From Ficedula albicollis (taxonomy: Eukaryota; Chordata; Aves; Passeriformes; Muscicapidae), in assembly GCF_000247815.1 (NCBI RefSeq), contig NC_021686.1:2211627-2275626 (forward strand): 64,000 bases of DNA. Reading direction: 5' to 3'. The translations under genes and the position numbers were made by a program. Below are positions 1 through 64,000 of this stretch, in pieces; the first letter of the stretch is position 1, and the number at the start of each line of letters is the position of its first letter. The notes below the pieces were generated by a model. That model had not been told where the DNA came from and did not search any database. It worked only from the letters and a program-made list of their open reading frames with translations.

Positions 1-3026
<3,026 letters not shown>

Positions 3027-3949
3027 GCCTCCCCTCCCTCCTCTTCCTCCCTGGTTTCTAGCAGCAGGTAGGGGCACCTGGCTGAGGAGGGGAGGTGCCC
3101 TGAGCCATGCTGCCTTCGCAGAAGTGGCCCAGGAGAGGCTTATCCTGCCCCAGCTGGGGAGAGCTTGGCCCATGTGCTGGTCCATGTTTCTGCTCCTGCA
3201 CCTGGCTGGGGCTGTTTAGGCAGCTAGAATAAGAGCTAAACACAGGCAGAGGGGTGGCAGAAGCACTGCCTTTGCACTCTGTCCTCAGGGAGGTGTTGCT
3301 TTAATGACTGTGGGTGTTTTAGGGTGGTGGGGCTTGTTTTCACAGGATCATCTCCTTTCCCAAGCAGCTCTGAGCATATGGCAGCACGTGGTGGGCTGAA
3401 GGTGTGTACCCCAGGTATCCATAGCCAGGGCTGCTGCAGGCTCCCAAGCAAAGAGAAGACAGGCATTTCTCCATGGATCTGGTTTGGGCACTGCAGCTGA
3501 GCCACTGGAGAGATGGAGGCTTAGTGTCACCCCAGCAAGCAGGGACTGCAGTGACTTCCTGTGAGTGTAACACAAAAGTTGAGCCTGATTCCTCATCATA
3601 CAGCTCTGGTGATGGTCCTTGAGCTCCTGAGGCTAATTTCAGTCACTGTCCCAATGAGCTGAGATAAAATTCGACTTTTTCTACCCTGTCCAAGGTTTGG
3701 TGGAAAACTCTTGTGCCTAAAGTACAGCAGCTTTGTGTTTAAAGTGAATCCCAGTCCCTAGCAATGCTGGAGCCATCCAACCCTGTCCCCTCCTTGTCCC
3801 AGACCTTCACTCCTGTTACTGGGGGAGGGAAAGGATGTGACAGAGCAGGTGGAAGAGTAGACAAGGCAGCAAGGCACAGCACATTTTAAATATCTTTATG
3901 AAGTCCATCTTATTTACATGGGTACAGAATCACTTTACAGGAGTTTAAT
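3027..3949. other. NMRAL1 3' UTR and tail-to-tail spacer to DNAJA3
   Basis: Between the NMRAL1 stop and the probable DNAJA3 3' end there is about 0.9 kb with no supported coding exon. I see no canonical AATAAA on the plus strand here, only AATAAG near 3227 and GATAAA near 3662, so the NMRAL1 cleavage site is not placed. The two transcripts may overlap or nearly touch at their 3' ends. Confidence 0.5.
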
Positions 3950-3967
3950 CAGGAGGCAACTGCGTGC

Positions 3968-3973
3968 TTTATT
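3968..3973 (-). terminator. DNAJA3: DNAJA3 poly(A) signal AATAAA
   Basis: TTTATT on the plus strand reads AATAAA on the minus strand, about 1.7 kb beyond the DNAJA3 stop. It is the first canonical hexamer I noted in the right orientation near the point where the minus-strand transcript should end before reaching NMRAL1. Confidence 0.45.
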
Positions 3974-5180
3974 TCATCAAATTAAGAAGGGCAAGACTAC
4001 AGCATGTCCCTGTTTAACTGGTGTTGAACTGATAAGTACTGGGCTGATGGTACCTGCAGGGTATCACAAACACAACAGGCTCCAGTAACCATGGAATACT
4101 CACTGCAAGAGCTCAGCTGCATCTGGAAGGAGTGATCCACCTCACTTGCACTCTCACACAAGTAAAACAATGATGTTTGACCAATCCTTTACTCTATGGG
4201 TGTTGCACTAAAGTAATAAAAGATTTTTGTCCCCAGCTGGCAAAGGGCTCAGTGATCGACTTGTAGCAGTCCAGAAGCGACAGCAGTTGTGTGGTGCCTT
4301 TAGTTATTTGGGGGATAAACTGGAGGCAAAGTGCAGATTCCATCACTGCTCTGTGCAGGCAATCAGCAGGATAGAGAAAGCCCAGGGCTGTGAGGGAGCC
4401 AGGCCAGCTGGGCTCAGACAGCAGCCAGCCCCAGGGAGATTCCACTTGGAGCTGTGCAGGGCAGCAGGGCTGTTGCTGAGATAAGGTTGGACCTCCCTGA
4501 CTCACCAAGTCTCCTGGAGAGTTCACCTGGCATCCCAAAGGGCACCTGAGTGAGCAGTTGGTGGCCTTGGCCTCCATACAGCAAACTGCTGCTCTATGCT
4601 GCAATATTGATTTCACATTTCCTCTGCTTTGGATTCTAAATAATACTTCAACTTTTACCAAATAAGCTTCCAGCAGCAGTAGGGTTGTGGAGCAGCCTCC
4701 AGAGAACCAGACTTCTGCAAAGTTGGTGTTTTCCTTCACTGCCAGTTCCTAGGACAGTGGGTGGGGTTTGCGTTGGTGCCTCTGTGGTCCGTGGCCTCTC
4801 CAGCTGGGATTCTCGCTGTGCTGCTGACTGACATCCTGTGTTCTCCAGAGCTTGGCTGCCAGAAAGATTCACCCCCAACTGCATGGATGACCTGCTGCTG
4901 CTGGCTCCTAGTTGCCAGTAGAACGCTTTCCTGCAGTTGAAGTGAGAGGAAGGTTACAATTTCCTGGCTGTGTCAGCACACAGCCCGCTGGCAGAGCACC
5001 TCCCCTCCTGACCTGCTCTCACACTCTCAGCCCTACAGCACAGCCAGCTTTAAAGCCTACAAAGATGCAAAGCTGAGCCCCTGGAATCCAAGACCGTGTC
5101 TGCTGTAGATGATTCCAAGTCTCGGTGCTCCCTCATAACATGTCAGCACCAGCTGAAGCACCTGAGTTACACTGTAGTGA

Positions 5181-5248
5181 TGCACAGTGGCGTTTGCTGT
5201 GCTCTGTGACACAGCCATGCACAGTGGCGTTTGCTGTGCTCTGTGACA
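5181..5248. repeat. Two tandem 31-nt copies in DNAJA3 3' UTR
   Basis: A 31-nt segment beginning TGCACAGTGGCG and ending CTGTGACA occurs at 5181 and again at 5218 (period 37 nt). The copies look identical by eye, suggesting a recent local duplication. Confidence 0.8.
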
Positions 5249-5681
5249 AAGGCTGGCTCCTCCCTGCTGCTGTAAGGCCATGGCAGGGGTGAATCCAGCC
5301 AAGTGTGTCAGCAGCACTGGCTCTGCAGCCCAGGATTCGTGTGGCAGAACCCGGTCCCAGTGGGACCAGCTCATGGGAACACGCTCAGTGCCTGGAACTG
5401 GGCAGAGCTCCAGCAGCAGAGCTGCAGGGGAGGCCAGCCACCTCCCCAAGGGAGCACCCGGCATCTGTGCTGCTCTTTGCTGTAGCAACAATGCACTTTA
5501 ACTCCTCGCTTGTTGCTCCAGGTCCCAGGGGACAACTAGGGCTGTGCACACCCATGGCTGGAAGGCCTGAGGCTAAGTGAGAAGCAATGCTGTGCTATTG
5601 TGCTTCCACCTCCCAAGAAGTGCTCAGTGTGGGGCAAAGACGACAGTGAAACACAAGAGGCCTCCTACCTCGGATGGGGTG

Positions 5682-14590
<8,909 letters not shown>

Positions 14591-14592
14591 GA

Positions 14593-53702
<39,110 letters not shown>

Positions 53703-53808
53703 GCTGGACCCGGCACCCCCGGAGCACCCGGGACCCCTGGAGGAGGAAGAGGAGGAGGAGGAGGGAGAGGTGGAGGAGGCGCAGGGCCCGCCGCGGGCAG
53801 GACCCGCT

Positions 53809-53814
53809 ATTAAA
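53809..53814 (+). terminator. CORO7: CORO7 poly(A) signal ATTAAA (copy 1)
   Basis: ATTAAA lies 107 nt after the CORO7 stop and is followed by CACCGTGTCCT, an 11-mer that also follows the PAM16 AATAAA. The weaker ATTAAA form would favour some readthrough towards PAM16. Confidence 0.7.
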
Positions 53815-53946
53815 GCCGCTGCACCAGCACCGTGTCCTGCCGTGATCCTGGGACACCGGGCGGGACACGGGGACCGGGAATGGAGACACAGGGAACGACG
53901 GGGCATGTGGACCGGGAGCCACACAGGGACCGGCTCCAGGGGGATA

Positions 53947-54795
<849 letters not shown>

Positions 54796-54876
54796 TCCAG
54801 GGGTGCCCCAGCTGCAGCAGGACAGAGACTGTGGGATTTTAGGAACACCCATCTCACCCCATTCACTCTCCCACAG

Positions 54877-57800
54877 TCCGTGCAGGAGTTCCATGAGGAT
54901 CTGTTCCCTGACTGCACGGGAACACTGCCAGCCACCGACGCCCAAGGCTGGTGGGCAGGGGACAGCCAGCAGGTCAGTGTCATCCAGGGGAGTGTCCTTG
55001 GCAGTGGCATTGCCACTGCCCCATGCTCACCGCCGTGCTCTGTGCAGGTGGGGAGGGTGAGCCTGCACCCTGCACGGAGATCCACAGAGACCTTCACATC
55101 CCCCATCATTGCTGGCACCGGCCCCACCGACACCAGCCACACGGACACCGACACTGGCCACACTGACGGCGACACTGGCCACACCGACACCGACCAGAGC
55201 GTGAGCATGGGGCACTGGAAAAGTGCACTGAATGCCGAAGGGATGGGGTCCCTCCTGCCCTCATCCCACAGGGCAAGGCTCTGGTGCCAGCAGCCCCTGC
55301 CCACTGGCTCTCTCTCCCATAGGAAGCCAGTGGCTACTCCTCACCGTCCTCACTGGCCTCACCAGGCAGTGCGGCCACCTCGCTCTCAGCTGGCACGGGC
55401 CCCTCCAGCGGCTTTGCCAGCAGTCCCAGCCAGAAGTCCCTGCAGAGCATTTTGGGTGAGCAGGCAGCGGGGCGGGCTCGGGGCCCCCACTGGGGGGATT
55501 CAGGGTGCTCACCCACCCCTCGGCCCCTGCAGGGCCCAGCTCCCGCTTCCGGCACGCGCAGGGCCGGGTGCTGCACCGGGACCAGCACCTCACCAACCTG
55601 CGGGGGCTCAGCCTCACCACGCCGGGCGAGTGCGACGGCTTCTGCGCCAACCGCCAGCGCGTGGCCCTGCCCCTGCTCTCCGCCGGCGGCCAGGTCGCCG
55701 TCCTCGAGGTACCCAGCGCGGCGTGGAGGCCGGCACGGCGCCGTGCGTGCCGTGCTGGTGACGCCCAGCTCTGTCCCACAGCTCTCCAAGCCCGGCCGTC
55801 TCCCTGACACGGCCGTGCCCACCATCCAGAACGGCGCGGCCGTGGCCGACCTCACCTGGGACCCCTTCGACCCGCAGCGCCTCGCTGTCGGTACGTGTGT
55901 GCCAGCCCTGCCGGGGCGTGCCAGCCCTGCTGAGGGTCCCCCAGCTCATGCCAGATCACCCCACTAACCGCTGCCCATCCCTTGTGGTGCACAGCGGGCG
56001 AGGACGCCAAGATCCGGCTGTGGCGGATCCCTGAGGGAGGGCTGCAGGAGACCCTGCAGGAGCCTGAAGCTATTCTCCGAGGTGAGGGGACACACTGAGC
56101 ACCCCACACCGGGGACAAACCAGCCCGGTGGCACCACAGCTGGGCACGACCACGCACTACTGAACCTCACCAGGTCACACGGAAAAGATTTACTCCATCC
56201 GCTTCCACCCCGTGGCATCCGATCTCCTGGTTTCCTCCTCCTACGACATGACCGTGCGGATCTGGGAGCTGAGCGCCGGGCGGGAGGTCTTGTGCCTGCA
56301 GGGACACACGGATCAGGTAAGGGGTGACAAATCCCGGGACACCCGAGAGGCAACTTTGGGACATTTGCACAACACCTGTCTCTCCAGATTTTCAGCATGG
56401 CTTGGAGCCCAGACGGGAAGAAGTTGGCAACGGTGAGCAAAGACGGACGGATACGGCTCTACGAGCCGCGGCGCAGCTCTCAGCCTCAACAGGTACAATC
56501 CCAGCACTGGGGACAGGCTGGAGAGCTGGGGGTGTGGGCAGGAAACCCTCCCCGTGGGCACATGGCTGCACCCCCAGCTCTCTCGGAGCAGCGGGGTGAC
56601 CTTCACCCCATACAGGAGGGCCCAGGTCCCGAGGGGGGACGCGGAGCGCGCCTGGTTTGGGTTTGTGGTGGTGACTACCTCCTGGTGTCCGGCTTTGACA
56701 GGTAAAGAGCGGGACACTTACCAGGGCAGGGGTCCCTGAGGACACTGCTTGCTCTCACTGTCACCTCCCCACAGCCGCAGCGAGAGGAGGATCCTCCTGT
56801 ACCGGGCACAGGCCCTGCCTGAAGGACCTTTGTCTGTCCTTGGTCTGGACGTGGCCCCTTCCACACTCCTGCCCTTTTACGATGAGGATACCAGCGTTGT
56901 CTTCCTCACGGGCAAGGTGAGGGCTGGCCCTCCAAAAAACAGGGGCTCCCTGCCTTTAGCACCCCACAGTGGAAGGACATGTCCCCTGACAGCGTCCATC
57001 TCGCTCCATCCCCAGGGTGACACCAGAGTCTTCCTCTACGAAGTGACCCCCGAGCCCCCCTATTTCCTCGAGTGCAACAGCTTCACCTCCAATGAACCCC
57101 ACAAGGTAAAGGGGGGGATATGCTGCCCGTCCCTGACCCCCTACCTGTGCTGCCAGACTCCACTCACACCCCCGCCCCACCAGGGCTTCGTCTTCCTGCC
57201 CAAAACGGCGTGCGAGGTGCGGGAGGTGGAGTTTGCCCGGGCGCTGCGCCTGGGGCAGAGCACCCTGGAGCCCGTGGCTTTCCACGTGCCACGCGTCAGG
57301 GTAGGTGCTGGGGGGGCTGGCTGTGTTTTGGGAGGGGGACAGGAGCAGGGCACCCCCCCTGAGCGCCCCTTGCCCCCGCAGAAGGAGTATTTCCAGGACG
57401 ATCTGTACCCGCCGACCCGCGTGTGGTGGGAGCCGGCGCTGGGTGCAGGAGCCTGGCTGGACGGGCAGGACGGGCAGCAGCGCCGCGCCAGCCTGCGCCC
57501 CGCAGACATGGTGCCAGGTGGGTGCCGGGACCCCCGGCCCGCAGGGATGCCTGGGGGGGCTTTACTCGGTGGGGTAGAGCCCTCCTGCCCCATGGTGACG
57601 CCGCTCTCACAGTGAGCGAGGCCCCGAAAGAGGCTCCGGCTCGGAAGTTCGTCCCTGCCTCCGTGTACCTGGAGGAGAAGACTGATGAGCAGAAGAAGGA
57701 GGAGGTGGGTTCTGGGATGGGCACCCTGCGCAGGGCAGGGCGGGGCCGGGGGTGATGCCCCGCGCCCCACGGCCTCTCCCCACAGCTCCTCAGTGCCATG

Positions 57801-57952
57801 GTGGCCCGGATGGGCAACAGGGACGACCCGCTGCCGCAGGACTCCTTCGAGGGCGTGGACGAGGACGAGTGGGTGAGTGCGGGAGGGGGACGCACGACCC
57901 CCGCGCGGGTCGCACCGCAGCGCCCCTCACCCCCGGCCTCCCGCAGGACTAG
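54877..57952 (+). CDS. CORO7: CORO7 exons 13-28, second copy (probable false duplication)
   Basis: Sixteen exons at exactly 4250 nt beyond the first set: 54877-54972, 55048-55200, 55323-55455, 55533-55708, 55782-55890, 55995-56081, 56174-56316, 56388-56492, 56616-56701, 56775-56916, 57016-57105, 57184-57300, 57382-57517, 57613-57704, 57786-57872 and 57947-57952 (TAG). All splice sites and the frame are intact. The only coding change I found is at 55809, where this copy has Thr (as in human) and copy 1 has Ala. There are no exons 1-12 before it, so it is not an independent gene. The most economical reading is the other allele, or an overlapping contig, placed in tandem. The true gene is probably upstream copy 1 sequence fused to this copy and its downstream flank. 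Confidence 0.9.
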
Positions 57953-58058
57953 GCTGGACCCGGCACCCCCGGAGCACCCGGGACCCCTGGAGGAGGAAGA
58001 GGAGGAGGAGGAGGGAGAGGTGGAGGAGGCGCAGGGCCCGCCGCGGGCAGGACCCGCT

Positions 58059-58064
58059 ATTAAA
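58059..58064 (+). terminator. CORO7: CORO7 poly(A) signal ATTAAA (copy 2)
   Basis: Same signal as at 53809, shifted by 4250 nt. This copy is contiguous with the sequence leading to PAM16. Confidence 0.7.
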
Positions 58065-58197
58065 GCCGCTGCACCAGCACCGTGTCCTGCCGTGATCCTG
58101 GGACACCGGGCGGGACACGGGGACCGGGAATGGAGACACAGGGAACGACGGGGCATGTGGACCGGGAGCCACACAGGGACCGGCTCCAGGGGGATAC

Positions 58198-61976
<3,779 letters not shown>

Positions 61977-62460
61977 CGGGGGGACAGCGGGGCCGGGGAG
62001 CAGAGCTGGGGCTGGACAGGGCCCGGGGAGGGCCAGCGGGCTTCGGAATGTGAGAAACAGCTGGTTACTGGAGGGCCAGGGCCGGTGGAGAGGGGACGGG
62101 GGTGGAGGGAGAGGTCACAGGACTAGGGGAGGGAGAAGAAGTGGGGAGGGTGACAGGGACAGAGGAGGGAGGACAGGGCCAGTGTAAGGCGAGCAGGGGC
62201 AGGGGAGAGGGTCCCAGCACCAGCGGAGAGGTGACGAGGCATGGGGACGGGGGACAGAACCAGGGAAGGAGGGAGAGGGGACGGGGTCTGGGAAAGGTGT
62301 CACGGGGTCTGGGTGGGGGGACAGGGACTGAGAAGGGGGGACAGGGCCGGGGACGGCCATGGCAGAAGCCAGATGGGGTCAGAGCAGCCCCCCAGGGAGT
62401 GGGGAGAGGTGACAGAGCCAGGGCTGTGCGGGGCCCGTGGGGAGGTGACAGGGCAGAGGA
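61977..62460. repeat. GC-rich degenerate minisatellite ([14 protein letters not shown])
   Basis: Repeated GGGACAGGG, GGAGAGG and GGGTCTGGG-type words on the plus strand between G-run 17 and PAM16 exon 2. The period is irregular. No coding exon is supported. Confidence 0.6.
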
Positions 62461-62495
62461 GCCGTGGTGGCTGTGACAGCAGGCTGTCCCCGCAG

Positions 62496-63910
62496 GCCAA
62501 GTACCTGGCACAGATCATCCTGGTGGGGGCCCAGGTGGTGGGACGGGCCTTCATGCGGGCGCTGCGCCAGGAGTTCGCAGGTAGGAGCTGGGATGCTGCT
62601 CCCTGGGCTCGGCGTGCCCGCGCTGCCCTGCTGGGCACTGATCCACATCCCCACCCTTCCCTGGGCACCCCAGTGCTCCCCATCCCCGGGCTGTGCCGGC
62701 AGGGGTCCCTGCCAGGTTGTCACAGGGCTCCATCCTGGCCCTGGCACTGCTGCCAGGCTCTCAGAGACCCCTGCACCCAGAGGGCAGAGCGGGATAATCC
62801 CTGGGATGTGGCAGTTCCAGCCCTGCCTTGCCTTAGCACACGGTGCTTGCCCGGTCCCTGCCCCCTCCCTGGCACTGGGGCAGCATCCAGATGGCCCCGG
62901 GGTGGCTGGGTGGGGACAGAGGGGGACCCCGGGGCCTGAGCCCCTCAGAGTGCACAGGCTGTGCTGGCTGAGGGCAGTGTGGGGACTCAGGCCCCGGTGT
63001 CCCCAGCGAGCCAGGCCGCAGCCAACGCACGAGGCCGTGCCGAGAGACCCCAGTCTGCTGCCGCCTCCAGGATCATCGGCATCAGCCTCCAGGAAGCTCA
63101 GCAGATCCTCAACGTCTCCAGCCTCAACCCTGAGGAGATCCAGAAGGTAGAGGCTTCCTTGGAGCCAGGGAGGGATGGTGCTGTGCGTGGGGGTGGCAGC
63201 TGGTCCCCCATGCTGTCTTGGGCCCAGTTAATCCCAGTTTGAAAATTCCCTGCCCCAGCTGGAGCACCCCTCCAGGCTTGGGCTCTGCATGTGCCCAGGA
63301 ATTCCCTGCCCCTGCTGGAACACCCCTCCAGGCTTGGGCTCTGCATGTGCCCAAATTCCCTGCCCCAGCTGGAGCACCCCTCCAGGCTTGGGCTCTGCAT
63401 GTGCCCAGTGGGGCTGCCTAGGGGTGGGATGTGAGATCTCTGGAGGTGCCCAGCTGGGAACCTGGAGACTCCCAAGAGGTGTCAGGCAGAGCCAGGATCA
63501 CTCTTCAGCAATGCTCTGGGGAGTGGGAGGCTGCCAGGCTTTGGGAGTGGGAATGGCAAGGGTGGAGGTGCCTCTGACCCAGAGCTTCTCTTGGCAGAAC
63601 TACGACCACTTGTTCAAGGTGAACGACAAATCAGTGGGAGGCTCCTTCTACCTGCAGTCCAAGGTGAGCAGCGGGAGGAGCAGAGCAGGGGCTGGGTCTT
63701 GGGAGAGGCAGAGCCTGGATATGTACCCATGGATGAGGCAGGGAGGGGAGGGGGCACCCCGTCCCCGTGTGTCACCCGTCCCTGGGTGTCACCCACCCCC
63801 GGGTGTCACCCCGTGTCCCGCAGGTGGTGAGAGCCAAGGAGCGGCTGGACGAGGAGCTGCGCATCCAGGCCAAGGGCGACAAGGAGAAGGGGCGGAAAGC
63901 CGAGACGTGA
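62496..63910 (+). CDS. PAM16: PAM16 (Magmas), TIM23 import-motor J-like subunit (lacks ATG exon)
   Basis: Four coding exons: 62496-62580, 63007-63146, 63598-63663 and 63824-63910 (TGA 63908-63910). All introns are GT-AG. The visible product is 125 residues starting [19 protein letters not shown]; with the missing Met it would be 126, against 125 in human. The hydrophobic N-terminus targets and anchors it at the mitochondrial inner membrane. The C-terminal half is a J-like domain ([52 protein letters not shown]) in which the catalytic HPD is replaced by NDKS. In the family this subunit pairs with DNAJC19/PAM18 and restrains its stimulation of mitochondrial Hsp70 during protein import. The first codon here follows a phase-0 acceptor, which also allows splicing from the phase-0 donor of CORO7 exon 27. 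Confidence 0.96.
63244..63408. repeat. Three tandem copies of a ~55-nt unit in PAM16 intron
   Basis: AATTCCCTGCCCC(A/T)GCTGG begins units at 63244, 63300 and 63354, each ending GCTCTGCATGTGCCCA. Periods are 56 and 54 nt, with very few differences between copies. Confidence 0.9.
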
Positions 63911-63962
63911 CTCCTGCCCCCCCTGCCCCCCTGTGCCCCTCACCCTTAACTTATAGGTAGCC

Positions 63963-63968
63963 AATAAA
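63963..63968 (+). terminator. PAM16: PAM16 poly(A) signal AATAAA
   Basis: Canonical AATAAA 53 nt after the PAM16 stop, followed by CACCGTGTCCT as at the CORO7 3' end. Cleavage is expected about 10-30 nt further on, still inside the window. Confidence 0.85.
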
Positions 63969-64000
63969 CACCGTGTCCTCCAGCACCTGGCCTGGCTGCT

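Larger units (their letters stand above)
3950..5681 (-). other. DNAJA3: DNAJA3 3' UTR
   Basis: The stretch downstream (minus strand) of the DNAJA3 stop has no splice-consistent coding segment. On the minus strand an AATAAA lies at 3968-3973, and a weaker CATAAA sits near 3896, so cleavage probably falls around 3880-3955. The UTR contains a short direct repeat at 5181-5248. Confidence 0.55.

Overview
The window is nuclear DNA from a vertebrate, most likely a bird and probably a passerine. Genes are split by canonical GT-AG introns, many under 120 bp, in GC-rich sequence. There is a CR1-type LINE tail at about 21.5 kb and an AT-rich LTR-like insertion at about 48.4 kb. The gene order NMRAL1 - DNAJA3 - CORO7 (with VASN nested antisense) - PAM16 matches human 16p13.3, whose bird counterpart is a gene-dense small chromosome. 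Nothing prokaryotic is present.

Layout. (1) 1-3026: the last four coding exons of NMRAL1 (+), an NADPH-sensor protein; its first exon lies off the left edge. (2) 3027-13712: DNAJA3 (-), the mitochondrial J-protein Tid1, ten coding exons, tail-to-tail with NMRAL1; the mitochondrial presequence is lost in a gap. (3) 13.7-18.2 kb: GC-rich promoter zone and the probable site of CORO7 exon 1, which is not visible. (4) 18265-53702: CORO7 (+), coronin 7, 27 recognisable coding exons (2 to 28). (5) 38372-40867: VASN (-), an essentially single-exon coding region for vasorin, inside the 18.6 kb CORO7 intron 9. (6) 54794-58197: a second, near-identical copy of CORO7 exons 13-28. (7) 62496-63910: PAM16 (+), the inner-membrane import-motor subunit Magmas, lacking only its ATG exon.

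The most striking feature is 17 runs of pure G (32 to 3488 nt, about 9.4 kb, roughly 15% of the window), always G on the plus strand whatever the gene orientation. They behave as assembly gaps recoded as G, not as biology. Four are bordered on both sides by the same 14-28 nt, as if contig ends overlapped without being merged. One separates two copies of a 3404-nt block. One interrupts the VASN exon, and its exact removal restores the reading frame. The duplicated CORO7 3' half fits this explanation: the copies differ at five positions that I could find, have no indels, and meet the gap exactly as two allelic or overlapping contig ends would. The long poly-glycine and poly-proline reading frames are therefore artefacts.

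Biologically notable points are an in-frame splice arrangement that would allow a CORO7-PAM16 readthrough protein, a 319-bp tandem duplication carrying two strong CTCF-like motifs in CORO7 intron 6, an overlapping CRE and ERR/NR5A-type site in intron 7, an in-frame 3 x 7-residue repeat in the linker between the coronin-7 propellers, and two mitochondrial Hsp70 partner proteins (DNAJA3 and PAM16) in one locus. I found no convincing new multi-gene system; the value here lies in correct gene models and in recognising the assembly artefacts.
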